A stretch of DNA of 64,000 nucleotides. It comes from Aminobacter carboxidus (GTDB taxonomy: Bacteria > Pseudomonadota > Alphaproteobacteria > Rhizobiales > Rhizobiaceae). Positions within the stretch are counted from its first letter, which is position 1. Every line of letters begins with the position of its first letter. Under the pieces are notes generated by a model, which was not told the DNA's origin, did not search any database, and saw only the letters and a list, made by a program, of their open reading frames with translations. This document shows positions 8,253-17,353 of the stretch, piece by piece. The position numbers and the translations under genes were made by a program. Location of the stretch: NCBI RefSeq assembly GCF_014863355.1, contig NZ_JACZEP010000003.1, forward strand, positions 248,001-312,000, given 5' to 3'.

Positions 8253-9557
8253 TCAGCCGAAATAGGTTGGGAAGGCGTTGCGCACGTGCCCTGTCTCGTC
8301 GATGCCGAAGATGACGCGGTAGCGATCGAGGCACGTGCAGGGGTGGGAAATGCCCAACTCGACGACATCACCGACGGCGAGATCACTGTCCGATGCGAGC
8401 GAAAGAAACGCATGCTGGTCGTTGAGCTTGGCCACTGTCGGGAGCGAGCCGGTCAGCGGCAACGGCACGCCGGCGCGATAGCGGCCGAGCACGACCGGAA
8501 AACCTTGGTCGAAAGACACGTCACGCATGCCCATGCCGCAGATGACGGTGTCGGGTTCGGGGCGTGACAGCACTTCCGCCCAGAGCCGAAGGGCAGGGCG
8601 GAACGACTGCCGAGCCGAGACGGCGACACCGTCGAGTGCGAAACCATGGCGCTCATCGATAGCGGCCATGGCGCGGTCGTAGACGCCGTTGTCGTGGAAG
8701 AAGATCGCGCCGCTGCGCAGCACGAGCTTGGCGCGGCCGTCGCGGGCAATGACTGGTGCCAGGGCCGAAACGACCTTGTCGAAGAACACCGAACCGCCGG
8801 CGCTGAGGATCAAGTGGGCCTCGGCGCCAACCTGCTTGCGCAAAAGTGCAAAGACATTGGCGGTCAGTTCGAGCAGGCCCGAAATCGCCGTGTCGGTCTC
8901 GGCCTGGGTCTGTCGTCCGGCTGCACCCTCATAGGTCGCCACCCCTGCGGCGACGAGGCGGTCGCCGCTGCCAATGATCGCGTCGATGATGGCTTCGGCA
9001 TCGCCGAGCGTGCGCGCGCCGCCTCGCCCGGCGCCGGTCTCTACCAGTACGTGCAGTGGCGGCAGGGCGTCATTGGCGCGCCATGTCGCGGCCAGTGCGT
9101 CGACCGCTGCGACAGAATCGACAAAGACATGGAGGTCGGCTTGCGGGTTGGCCGCAATCAGCATGGCGAGCCGACGAGCACCGCCCTCACCGCCGACTTC
9201 ATTGGCGAGGATCAGCCTGTCGAGCCCGGCCCTCAGCATCACCGCGGCTTGCCTTATGTCGGCGACGGTCGTGCCCCAGGCACCCGCTTGCAACAGCGAG
9301 CGCGCCAGATCGGGAGCCATCGGCGTCTTGGCGTGTGGCGCGACCTCGACCCCGGCCTGCCTGGCATACCGGAAGAACAGGTCGCGATTGCTGACGAAAG
9401 CCTGTTCGTCGAGGGTCAGCACCGGCAACGACATCGCGCCGTCGGCGGGGTGCCAGCCCTTGGAGCTGACGAGGCTGCTGGCGAACGCCGTTGTGCCTGA
9501 CGGAACGCCACGGATGCGGTCGTCGAGCATGAAATTTTCGCGGGGGCCTGTCAGCAT
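8253..9557 (-). CDS. Fold-type III PLP enzyme of the D-threonine aldolase / D-serine dehydratase-like family
   Basis: A 434-residue alanine-racemase-fold PLP enzyme (COG3616 type). The PLP lysine is K77 in PHAKTPM, followed by GAWGTTVAD; near the C-terminus H405 and C407 in HPCTCLD match the metal-binding His/Cys of D-serine dehydratase and D-threonine aldolase. It probably cleaves or dehydrates a D-amino acid. The ATG at 9557 has GGAAG upstream; a second ATG at 9530 lacks one. It is the first gene of the minus-strand operon and diverges from the amidohydrolase at 9644. Deaminase versus aldolase activity cannot be told from sequence. Confidence 0.85.
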   Translation of the reverse strand: MLTGPRENFMLDDRIRGVPSGTTAFASSLVSSKGWHPADGAMSLPVLTLDEQAFVSNRDLFFRYARQAGVEVAPHAKTPMAPDLARSLLQAGAWGTTVADIRQAAVMLRAGLDRLILANEVGGEGGARRLAMLIAANPQADLHVFVDSVAAVDALAATWRANDALPPLHVLVETGAGRGGARTLGDAEAIIDAIIGSGDRLVAAGVATYEGAAGRQTQAETDTAISGLLELTANVFALLRKQVGAEAHLILSAGGSVFFDKVVSALAPVIARDGRAKLVLRSGAIFFHDNGVYDRAMAAIDERHGFALDGVAVSARQSFRPALRLWAEVLSRPEPDTVICGMGMRDVSFDQGFPVVLGRYRAGVPLPLTGSLPTVAKLNDQHAFLSLASDSDLAVGDVVELGISHPCTCLDRYRVIFGIDETGHVRNAFPTYFG

Positions 9558-9643
9558 GGCTGGTGCTTCCGTTTCATCTGGTGCTACCCCTTCGCGCGGC
9601 GGGCGCCGGCGCCTTGCCGTTCGGGGCGAAAAAAGGGGCACAC

Positions 9644-10588
9644 GTGGCGCATTATTCCGGTCCGATCATCGATGCCCATCACCATCTGTGGGATCTTGGC
9701 ATGGACCGTCATCCCTGGCTGGTCCCGGCGACCAATGGGCGCGACAGCCTCGGCGATCTTGGCCCGCTGCGCCAGAACTACCTTGCGGACGACTACCTGC
9801 GCGACGCGCATGGACACAATGTCGTTGCCACCGTCCACGTCGAAGCCGGCTGGGCCAGCGACGACACGACTGGCGAGACACGCTGGCTGGAAAGCCTCGA
9901 CAAAACTGGTGGCGTGGCGGCGCGCTATATCGCGCAAGTGCCGCTGGCCGGCAAATATGTGGAAGCGCGGCTTGAAGAGCAGGCGGCCTTTGCCCGCGTC
10001 GTTGGCGTGCGCGACATACTGAGCTGGGACACCGATCCGGCGCGGCGTTTTGCGCCTCGCGATGGCATCATGGACGAGCCCGGCTGGCGTGAGGGCCTGA
10101 GGCTTGTGCAGCGCCATGGTTTCGTATTCGACCTGATGGTTTTTCCGCGGCAGCTGGCAGGCGCCGCTCGACTGGCTTCCGAATTCCCAAACCTTCTCTT
10201 CGTCCTCAATCATTGTGGCAGCCCGATCGACAGGGATGCCGGGGGCATGCAGGTCTGGCGCGACGGGCTGCGAACACTTGCGCACCTCGACAACGTCGCC
10301 ATCAAGATTTCGGATCTCGTCGCCTACGATCATGACTGGACGCTCGACAGCCTGTGGCCGGTGGTCATGCACTGCATCGAGTGTTTCAGTCCCGGGCGCG
10401 CAATGTTCGGCAGCGACTTTCCCGTTGCCGGCCTGCATGCGACGTTCAGCGAGGTGTATGACAGCTTCAAGGCGATCACCTCGGACCTATCGGCCGCAGA
10501 GCAGAGCGCACTGTTCTTCGATACCGCCAAGAGGGTCTACCGGCTTGATGACATCTCATCGGCGGGCGGCCTCGCGGCCGGAGAGTAG
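9644..10588 (+). CDS. Amidohydrolase family protein (COG3618, lactonase-like)
   Basis: A 314-residue metal-dependent TIM-barrel hydrolase. It opens with IIDAHHHLWDL and HPWL, the HxH metal motif of the L-fuconolactonase/2-pyrone-4,6-dicarboxylate lactonase group, and later shows LNHCGSP and the catalytic Asp strand FGSDFPVAGL. The GTG at 9644 is chosen because AAGGGG lies 7 bases before it and it starts at the conserved strand; the frame itself opens at 9563. It diverges from the PLP enzyme gene and its 3' end overlaps the convergent permease gene by 33 bases. A sugar lactone from the neighbouring ribose-type importer is a possible substrate. Confidence 0.82.
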   Translation: MAHYSGPIIDAHHHLWDLGMDRHPWLVPATNGRDSLGDLGPLRQNYLADDYLRDAHGHNVVATVHVEAGWASDDTTGETRWLESLDKTGGVAARYIAQVPLAGKYVEARLEEQAAFARVVGVRDILSWDTDPARRFAPRDGIMDEPGWREGLRLVQRHGFVFDLMVFPRQLAGAARLASEFPNLLFVLNHCGSPIDRDAGGMQVWRDGLRTLAHLDNVAIKISDLVAYDHDWTLDSLWPVVMHCIECFSPGRAMFGSDFPVAGLHATFSEVYDSFKAITSDLSAAEQSALFFDTAKRVYRLDDISSAGGLAAGE

Positions 10589-11530
10589 CAGAAGACCAAG
10601 GATCAGCGAGCCGAACAGGATGCTGCGCCAGCCGGGCGAAGCGTTGACGACGGTGATCAGCGCGGTGATCGTGACCAGCAGGATCGAGCCCGGAATGGTG
10701 CCGGCATAGGTGCCGAGCCCGCCGAGGATCGACGTGCCGCCGAGCACCACGGCGGCGATCGAAGCCAAAAGATACGGATCGCCGATGCCGACATAACCCT
10801 GGCCGTTCATGCCGAGCACGAGCACGCCGGCGAGCCCCGCGGTCAGGCCGCTTACACCGTAGATGGCGATCGTGGTGGCAGGAACCGGCACGCCCGACAG
10901 TTCGGCAGCGCGCGGATTGGCGCCGATGGCAAAGATGCGGGCGCCGAACGGCGTCGCATGCATGACGAACAGTACGATCGCTGCGAGCGCGATCCAAAGC
11001 ACGACACCTGCCGGGATGCCGAGTGGCCGTGCGTTGCCGAGCCAGCCGACCAGCGGATTCTGCAGCGACACAGCGCTGCCGCCGGCGATGATGATGAGCA
11101 GGCCCTGGAGGAAGGTCGCCATGGCGAGCGTCATGATCATCGGGTGGACGCGGAGATAGGCAACGCCAAGTCCGTTCACCAGGCCGATTGCGGTGGTCAT
11201 CGTCAGCACCAGCAGGATCGCCGACAGTCCGGTCGGATCGGCCGACGAAGAGACCAAAGGCAGGCCGACGGCGGCGACGGTGACGATTGCCGCCACCGAC
11301 AGGTCGATACCGCCAGCGATGACGACAAAGGTCTGCCCGGCGGCAACCAGCCCGATGACGGCGGCAAGCTCGACCAGGTAGCGCAGATGGCCGAAGGCGC
11401 CAAAGCCGCGCGTGGCAAAGCTGGCGACGATCCAGACAGCGGCAACCACCAGCAGCGTCAGGAACGGGCGGCTTCCTAGCACGGTCATGATACGTGCCTT
11501 GGGCGACATGGATTGGCTCGCGCTACTCAT
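10556..11530 (-). CDS. Ribose-type ABC transporter permease (second permease)
   Basis: A 324-residue RbsC-family permease with the family segments VVIAGGIDLSVAAIV, VHPMIMTLAMATFLQG, IFAIGANPRAAELSGV and VVLGGTSILGGLGT. The ATG at 11530 overlaps the upstream permease stop (ATGA). It is the last gene of a four-gene operon running from 15072. Because its sequence differs clearly from the other permease, the channel is probably a heterodimer. The 3' end overlaps the convergent amidohydrolase by 33 bases. Confidence 0.9.
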   Translation of the reverse strand: MSSASQSMSPKARIMTVLGSRPFLTLLVVAAVWIVASFATRGFGAFGHLRYLVELAAVIGLVAAGQTFVVIAGGIDLSVAAIVTVAAVGLPLVSSSADPTGLSAILLVLTMTTAIGLVNGLGVAYLRVHPMIMTLAMATFLQGLLIIIAGGSAVSLQNPLVGWLGNARPLGIPAGVVLWIALAAIVLFVMHATPFGARIFAIGANPRAAELSGVPVPATTIAIYGVSGLTAGLAGVLVLGMNGQGYVGIGDPYLLASIAAVVLGGTSILGGLGTYAGTIPGSILLVTITALITVVNASPGWRSILFGSLILGLLLLSGREAARR

Positions 11531-12498
11531 CTTTGCACCTTGCGGAATTGCGGCAGCGCGACAGCGCCGATGATGATCAGGCCCTGCGCGACATATTGCG
11601 CGACCGGGGTGAATCCGAGGAAGAACATGACCGAGATCATCAGGCTGAGCAGCAGAGAGCCGGCGAGCGCACCGCGCATCGTGCCCTGCCCACCGAGGAA
11701 ACCGATGCCGCCAAGCACGGCGGCGGCAATGGAGTTCAAGGTGAAAGCCGCGCCGATGACCGGATCGCCAGAGCCGGTCTGGGCCGCGACGAACAATCCC
11801 GCGCCCGTCGACAGCAGGCCACTGAGCGCATAGGCAGCGATGCGCGCGGCATCGACCGGCACGCCCGAACGATAGGCGCCGACGGGATTTTCGCCGGCTG
11901 CATAGAGGCTGAGGCCGAGCGGCGTCGCGAGATAGAGTTTCCACAACAGCACGACCACCACCAGCAGCAGGAATGCCGCCGGGGTATTGCCGGCCAAAAG
12001 GTCGGACAGCCATTCGGGCATGGCGCCGCCGGGGCGCGGCAGGATGAGAAGGGCCGCGCCGCCGATGATGAACGAACCGGCGAGCGTCACGACGATGGCC
12101 GGCAAACGCAGCTTGACGACGATGAAGCCGGTGATGGCGCCGATGCCGAGACCCGTGGCGGCGACCAGCGCGGATCCGCCGGCGACGCCAAGCGGGCCAA
12201 CCATCGTCGTCGCCGCGATGACGGCGCCGAGGCTGACTGTCGCGCCGATGGCGAGGCTGATGCCGCCGGTCAGCATCAGCAGGGCTTGTGCCATGGCGAC
12301 AAGAGCCAGCGGGAACCAGCTCTGGGTGAATTTGGCGAAACCGGCCATGGTGAACAGGCCCGGGAACAGGAAGCCATATGCGACGATAAAGGCGAGCACG
12401 ACCAGGAAAAGGCCGCGTACGCCGACATTGCGGCCGGCCTGAACCGACCAGTAGAGCCGGCCTGTGCGTTGCCCTGAATTGGATGGGACGACGCTCAT
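11527..12498 (-). CDS. Ribose-type ABC transporter permease (first permease)
   Basis: A 323-residue RbsC-family permease. Recognisable parts are LMLTGGISLAIGATVSLGAVI, FIVVKLRLPAIVVTLAGSFI, LYAAGENPVGAYRSGV and AAVLGGIGFLGGQGT. It is coupled by 4-base overlaps to the ATPase gene upstream and the second permease downstream. Together with its partner it forms the membrane channel for the binding protein at 14023-15072. Confidence 0.9.
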   Translation of the reverse strand: MSVVPSNSGQRTGRLYWSVQAGRNVGVRGLFLVVLAFIVAYGFLFPGLFTMAGFAKFTQSWFPLALVAMAQALLMLTGGISLAIGATVSLGAVIAATTMVGPLGVAGGSALVAATGLGIGAITGFIVVKLRLPAIVVTLAGSFIIGGAALLILPRPGGAMPEWLSDLLAGNTPAAFLLLVVVVLLWKLYLATPLGLSLYAAGENPVGAYRSGVPVDAARIAAYALSGLLSTGAGLFVAAQTGSGDPVIGAAFTLNSIAAAVLGGIGFLGGQGTMRGALAGSLLLSLMISVMFFLGFTPVAQYVAQGLIIIGAVALPQFRKVQR

Positions 12499-14003
12499 GC
12501 GGCTACTTTCGGTTTGTCGGCGGCGACGGCTGCGGCAACGATGGCTTCTTCACTTAATGCGCCATGCTCCAGCATGGCGGCGACGCGGCCCTCGCGCACC
12601 ACCGCGACGCGGTCGCATAGATGCACGAGCTCGGGCGTATCGGAGCTCATCAGCACGACGGCCTTGCCAGCTTGGGCCAGTTGGCGGAGCATGATGTAGA
12701 TCTCGCGCTTGGTCTCGACGTCGACGCCGCGTGTCGGATCGTTGAGCAGAAGCACCAATGGCTCGTGCGGCATCCATTTTGCCAGTGCCACCTTTTGCTG
12801 GTTGCCGCCCGACAGCGCCTGGGCCGCCCGGCCAAGGTCGCCCTTGATACCGAGCTGGGTCGCCAGGCTATGCGCCAGTTCGCGTTCGTTGCCGCGGTTG
12901 CGCGGCTTGAGTGCCGGCAGCCGCGCGAAGGCGGGCAGCATCAGGTTGGTGATGATCGGATGGATGAGATGCAGGCCCTCACGCTTGCGGTCGGCAGGCA
13001 CATAGGCAAGGCCAAGCGCATTGGCCTTGGGCACGCCGCTAGGCAGGGCTTGATTTCCATTGACCATCGCCGAGGCCGCCTTGGCGGGGATCGCGCCATA
13101 GAGGCCGAGCAGCAGGTCTTCCTGTCCCTGGCCGACCAGACCGCCAATGCCGAGCACCTCGCCGGTCCTGATGTCGAGGTCGACATCTCGCATCAGCCCG
13201 GCCGAAAAGCCGCGAACTGAAACGGCCGCCGCGGTCGATGGCGAGGGCTGCCATTTGGGAAACAGGTCGCCGGGGTCACGGCCAACCATCAAGCGCACGA
13301 GGCCTGCCGCATCGGTTCCCTCCAGCGGCTGATCCGACGTCACCGAGCCGTCCTTCAGCACGGTGACATGCTGGCACAGCGCCATCACTTCATTGAGCCG
13401 GTGCGAGATGTAGAGGATGGCCGTTCCTTCGCTGCGAAGCCTCTCCAGCAGATCGGTCAGAATACGGGTTTCGGTTGCCGACAATGACGATGTCGGCTCG
13501 TCGAGGATCAGTACCCGGGGTTTGCGATAGAGCGCCTTGGCGATCTCGACCATCTGGCGCCGGCCAAGCGAAAGCTCGCCGACCGGCGTCGACAGCGGTT
13601 CGTGCAGTCCGACCAGCGCGCATGCCTCGCGGGCCCGCGACGCCAGCTCGGCATAGTCGACGAGGCCGAAGCGGCGCGGATAGGCGCCCAAGCCGATGTT
13701 TTCGGCAATCGACAGATTGGCCGTCAGCGAAAGTTCCTGCTGCACGACGGCAATGCCTGCCTGTCGTGCCTCCGGCGGTGTCATGTGCGACACCGCCTTG
13801 CCGTCCACTTCGATGGTGCCGCCGTCCGGCCGTAGAGCGCCGGACAGCATGTTGATGAGGGTCGATTTCCCGGCGCCGTTCTCGCCGAGCAGCGCATGCA
13901 CGCGCCCCGGCAGGAGTGCGATGGAAACGTCGCGCAGGACGGGGTTGCCGAAGAAAGCCTTCGACACCCCCCGCGCGGTAAGAAGCGGAGCCGTATTCGC
14001 CAC
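12495..14003 (-). CDS. Ribose-type ABC transporter ATP-binding protein with two ATPase domains
   Basis: A 502-residue RbsA/MglA-type protein with tandem ABC domains. Domain 1 has an intact Walker A (GENGAGKST), a signature LSLGRRQM and Walker B LILDEPTSSL; domain 2 has a degenerate Walker A (GLVGQGQ) with an intact signature LSGGNQQK and Walker B LLLNDPTRGVD, as is normal for carbohydrate importers of this class. It follows the binding protein gene after 19 bases and overlaps the first permease by 4 bases. Confidence 0.93.
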   Translation of the reverse strand: MANTAPLLTARGVSKAFFGNPVLRDVSIALLPGRVHALLGENGAGKSTLINMLSGALRPDGGTIEVDGKAVSHMTPPEARQAGIAVVQQELSLTANLSIAENIGLGAYPRRFGLVDYAELASRAREACALVGLHEPLSTPVGELSLGRRQMVEIAKALYRKPRVLILDEPTSSLSATETRILTDLLERLRSEGTAILYISHRLNEVMALCQHVTVLKDGSVTSDQPLEGTDAAGLVRLMVGRDPGDLFPKWQPSPSTAAAVSVRGFSAGLMRDVDLDIRTGEVLGIGGLVGQGQEDLLLGLYGAIPAKAASAMVNGNQALPSGVPKANALGLAYVPADRKREGLHLIHPIITNLMLPAFARLPALKPRNRGNERELAHSLATQLGIKGDLGRAAQALSGGNQQKVALAKWMPHEPLVLLLNDPTRGVDVETKREIYIMLRQLAQAGKAVVLMSSDTPELVHLCDRVAVVREGRVAAMLEHGALSEEAIVAAAVAADKPKVAA

Positions 14004-14022
14004 GTCTGGTTGCCCCCGAGAC

Positions 14023-15072
14023 TTACTTGCCGGCCAGGATCTTTTCGAACAGGGCCTGGTCGTAGGGCGAATAGATGTAGCCGTCGGCCGGGAAGTCGGC
14101 GGCGCGCGCCAGGTAGTCGCCGATGTTGGCGTTGTCGATCACCGGCAGCGGGATCTTGACAAAGGCCGGCACATCCTTGCCTTCCAGCGCCTGGACGGAA
14201 AGCCAGGTGGCGAAGGCACCGAGCCAGTTCGGCTGCATGGTTGCCCAACCCTTCAGGTCCTTTTCCTTCCACAGCTCAAGAAACTGGCGGGCATTTTCGC
14301 CGGTAATCGGCACCTGCGTGCGGCCTTGCTTGTCGAGCGCAAGCACGGCACCCGCCGAGAGCGCGCCGCCGAGCGACAGGATGCCGTCGATCTCGGGATT
14401 GGCGAAGAGCAGGCTGGTGACGGCTTCCTGTGCCGGGGCGACGTTGTAGGCGGTGTTGGTCTCGGCCAGGATCTTCACATTAGGGTTGGCTTCGAGCACT
14501 GGCGTCGCGCCCTTGCGGCGGTCGTCGCTGACCGAAACACCGGCTGGGCCGTTGAGCACCAGGATGTTGCCCTTGCCGCCCATCTGCTCGACCAGGAACT
14601 TGGCCGCCTGCTCGCCCCACTGGGCCGAATCCGTGTTGACCTTGGCGGTGACCTGGTCGGTGTCGACGAGGCTGTCGAAGTTGATGATGGCGATGCCCTT
14701 GGCGCAGGCATCGGCCAACACGCGTGCCGGAGCCGTCGACGAGCCGGCGATCAGGATGATCGCATCGACGTCGGAATCGATCATCGACTGGATCTGCTGG
14801 ATCTGGACGTTGGCATCGCCCTGCGCGTCGGTGATGACGAGCTTGTCGACGAGGCCCTGCTTCTTCAGATCCTCGATCTGGGCTTCGAGCGTACCCTGGG
14901 TCTGCTTCATCCAGGTCGGAACGGAATAGATGTTGGCCCAGCCGATCGTGTAGGGCGCCTTGCGGTCGCCCTTGATGCAGTTGGCGGCTGCCTCGGCTGC
15001 GGACGTCGCGCTAAAGCTGAGTGCCAGGCCCAGGCAAAGGGCGCTCGCGGATGCAAAATATGACAGTTTCAT
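14023..15072 (-). CDS. Ribose-type ABC transporter periplasmic substrate-binding protein
   Basis: A 349-residue periplasmic binding protein of the RbsB-like (Peripla_BP_4) family. The first ~30 residues form a signal peptide with an SSA/AEA-type end, followed by YTIGWANIYS, the hinge segment DVDAIILIAGSSTAPARVLADACAKGIAIINFDS and the ligand-site Asp/Asn strands. The ATG at 15072 follows GGAGGGAGAG and begins the signal peptide. It is the first gene of the importer operon. The substrate is unknown; a sugar or sugar acid is likely from family. Its promoter region holds a 20-bp-spaced direct repeat at 15204-15238. Confidence 0.88.
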   Translation of the reverse strand: MKLSYFASASALCLGLALSFSATSAAEAAANCIKGDRKAPYTIGWANIYSVPTWMKQTQGTLEAQIEDLKKQGLVDKLVITDAQGDANVQIQQIQSMIDSDVDAIILIAGSSTAPARVLADACAKGIAIINFDSLVDTDQVTAKVNTDSAQWGEQAAKFLVEQMGGKGNILVLNGPAGVSVSDDRRKGATPVLEANPNVKILAETNTAYNVAPAQEAVTSLLFANPEIDGILSLGGALSAGAVLALDKQGRTQVPITGENARQFLELWKEKDLKGWATMQPNWLGAFATWLSVQALEGKDVPAFVKIPLPVIDNANIGDYLARAADFPADGYIYSPYDQALFEKILAGK

Positions 15073-15203
15073 TGTTTTCTCTCCCTCCAAAGATTGTGCC
15101 TTGGGGCACCGGCAAAGACAGCTCCGCCCTCCGACTGCCGCGTCGCGGAAGTCGCCGGTCCGTTTGTCTTGTTTGTTCGGTTCGCTCTAAGACCTTGCTT
15201 GTC

Positions 15204-15238
15204 TGCTATATTGGACAGTATTGCTATATAGTGGACAG
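15204..15238. promoter_or_regulatory. Direct repeat, candidate operator of the ribose-type importer operon
   Basis: TGCTATATTGGACAG (15204-15218) and TGCTATATAGTGGACAG (15222-15238) are near-identical, and their TGGACAG cores lie exactly 20 bp apart, two helical turns. The pair is 130-165 bp upstream of the binding protein start. No local regulator gene is linked, so the binding protein is unknown. Confidence 0.4.
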
Positions 15239-15453
15239 CAACGCATGCTACACACAGCTGTGGCCAACTTTCAAGCTACTTGGCCTGAGAGGTCGAGAAA
15301 AATTCGGAGTTTGGGCAGGGGAGGTTCGATCTGTTCGAACCGCGCGGGCGTGTTGATGCTGTCAGCTTAGGGCAGGGCAACACCTGCTGAAGTAGGGGCA
15401 ATGTTGGTTCTCTCGGGCGTTTTCTGCTTTGCAGCAACAACAGTCCTGAACGC

Positions 15454-15481
15454 ACACAGGCCTCCGGATGGAGGCCTGTGT
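15454..15481 (-). terminator. Perfect 12-bp hairpin after the aminopeptidase gene
   Basis: ACACAGGCCTCC (15454-15465) and its exact complement (15470-15481) flank a GGAT loop, 32 bases past the aminopeptidase stop. There is no T-run on either strand, so it may be a Rho-assisted terminator or a 3' stabiliser. It is the only strong stem in this intergenic region. Confidence 0.5.
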
Positions 15482-15513
15482 CGAGTCATCCGCCAAAAGG
15501 GTTGCGACCGGGG

Positions 15514-17319
15514 TCAGACAGCCTGACAAGGCGCGCACATTCGCTGCAACCATTCGCGATCGTCGGCGGCCAACTTCGGGCTCAGCACCGATCTGACCTC
15601 GTCATGATAACAGTCGAGCCAATGCTTTTCCGTCGGGCTCAGCAGCCCGATATCTGCAAGGCTGAGGTCGAGCGGCACCAGTGTCAGGCTCCTGAACGTC
15701 ATGAAGCCGTCGCCGGCCTCAACCACCTCGACCTGGTTTTCAAGGCGGATGCCGTACTGACCGGCCTTGTAATATCCGGGCTCGATGGTGGTCACCATGC
15801 CTGGTTTGAGTGCGATCTCGTTGACGCGCTTGTCGAAGCGCTGCGGCTGCTCATGCACGGACAGGAAATGGCCAACGCCATGGCCGGTGCCGTGGTCGTA
15901 GTCGAGGCCGAGCTCCCACAGCGGGCGGCGGGCAAAGGCGTCGACGTGGTGGCCGCAGGTGCCGTTGGGAAATTTTAGCATCAGCATCGAAATCAGCCCC
16001 TTGAGCACCGCCGTGTAGGCGCGGCGGATTTCCGGGCTTATGTCGCCGAGTGCGGTCGTGCGCGTGGCATCCGTCGTGCCGGTGAGATACTGGCCGCCTG
16101 AATCAAGCAGGTAAACGCCGGCCGAGGTGATCGGTGCATTGGTCGCGGCGGTGGCGTTGTAGTGGCACATCGCGGCGTTGCCGGCGGATGCCGAAATGGT
16201 GTGGAAGCTCGGCTCGACGAACAGCCTGCTGTCGCGGCGATAGGTCAGTATGCGCTCTTCCGCTTCCAGTTCGCTCACCGGCATGCCTTGTGCCTCACGG
16301 GTTCGACCGTAGCGATCGAGCCAGGCCAGAAAACGCACCCAGGCCGCGCCATCGAGGCGATGACAGTCGCGGAAGCCTTGCAGCTCGATTTCGTTCTTCA
16401 GCATCTTGGTTAGCGTCATCGGGCTTCTTGCCAGATGGACCTCGCCGCCTGCCGCCCGAACGGCATGGACCACGGCCGAAGGCGCAAAGCCGGGGTCGAC
16501 GATCGCCGTCCGCCCCTTGGCCATCGCGCCGATACGTTCGATCAGCGCTGCCGGTTCGGCCATCGCGATGCCGTCCAGTTCGAAATCCGACAGGTCGTTT
16601 GGCAGCTTGCGGTGGTCGACAAGCCATTCGGTGCGGCCGTCCTTGTCGAAGATCAGGAAGGAATGCGGCATCGGGTTGAAAGCGACGTCGCGGCCACGCA
16701 CGTTGAGAAACCAGGCGATGTTGTCGGGCTGCGCCTCGACCAGGAAATCGGCTCCCTGTTGGGCAAGCATGCCGGCGATGCGGCGTTTCTTGTCGGCGAC
16801 GCTCTCGCCCGCATAGGCGCGCGAAAACGCCACGATTTGCCCAAGCGGCTTTTCCGGCTGGCCGGACCAGATGGCATCGACAAGATCGCCTGGCGTAGCG
16901 ACCCAGCTGCCGCCGGCCGCCGCCACCGCCTGGCCGCAGTCCTGATCCCAGCTCGAGGGCAGCAGCATGGCATTGAAGCCGATGCGCTGTCCCGGGCGCA
17001 CATTGTTGGCCAGCCATTGCTTGAGCGGCGCGTCGTGAAAGTGCTCGATGGCGAACATGTCGAGATCGACCTCGTCGCGGACCTGCACCTGGTAGCGGCC
17101 ATCGACGAAAATCGCCGCTTTGTCGGCCACTACGATGGCGACGCCGGCCGAGCCGGTGAAGCCGGTGACATAGGCCAGCCGGCAATCGTGCGGCGCGCAA
17201 TATTCGCTCTGGTGTTCGTCGAAGCGCGGGATGACGTAACCGTCGAGCCCTTCCTCCGCGAGCTTGTGGCGAAGCGCTTCAACTCGGCCGGATATGCCCG
17301 GCTTGCCGGTCGATGTCAT
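15514..17319 (-). CDS. pepP: Xaa-Pro aminopeptidase (aminopeptidase P, M24B)
   Basis: A 601-residue metallopeptidase of the long aminopeptidase P class, with two creatinase-like N-terminal domains and a pita-bread catalytic domain. The dinuclear metal ligands are visible: Asp pair in LLDSGGQYLTGTTDATRT, His in GHGVGHFLSVHE, and Glu in TTIEPGYY and ENQVEV. It releases the N-terminal residue from peptides with proline in second place. The ATG at 17319 follows AGGGAAAG. It lies 34 bases downstream of a dipeptide-type importer on the same strand, so it is probably the last gene of that operon and acts in the cytoplasm on imported proline peptides. Confidence 0.9.
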   Translation of the reverse strand: MTSTGKPGISGRVEALRHKLAEEGLDGYVIPRFDEHQSEYCAPHDCRLAYVTGFTGSAGVAIVVADKAAIFVDGRYQVQVRDEVDLDMFAIEHFHDAPLKQWLANNVRPGQRIGFNAMLLPSSWDQDCGQAVAAAGGSWVATPGDLVDAIWSGQPEKPLGQIVAFSRAYAGESVADKKRRIAGMLAQQGADFLVEAQPDNIAWFLNVRGRDVAFNPMPHSFLIFDKDGRTEWLVDHRKLPNDLSDFELDGIAMAEPAALIERIGAMAKGRTAIVDPGFAPSAVVHAVRAAGGEVHLARSPMTLTKMLKNEIELQGFRDCHRLDGAAWVRFLAWLDRYGRTREAQGMPVSELEAEERILTYRRDSRLFVEPSFHTISASAGNAAMCHYNATAATNAPITSAGVYLLDSGGQYLTGTTDATRTTALGDISPEIRRAYTAVLKGLISMLMLKFPNGTCGHHVDAFARRPLWELGLDYDHGTGHGVGHFLSVHEQPQRFDKRVNEIALKPGMVTTIEPGYYKAGQYGIRLENQVEVVEAGDGFMTFRSLTLVPLDLSLADIGLLSPTEKHWLDCYHDEVRSVLSPKLAADDREWLQRMCAPCQAV

Positions 17320-17353
17320 GTCGTCTTTCCCTGAATGAAGATGGTGGCGGCGT

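Larger units (their letters stand above)
15073..15513. other. 441-bp intergenic region
   Basis: No coding region is convincing here. It contains the promoter side of the ribose-type importer operon (near 15073-15240), a pair of direct repeats at 15204-15238 and a perfect hairpin at 15454-15481 that ends the aminopeptidase operon. Between 15241 and 15450 I see nothing I can name. Confidence 0.6.
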
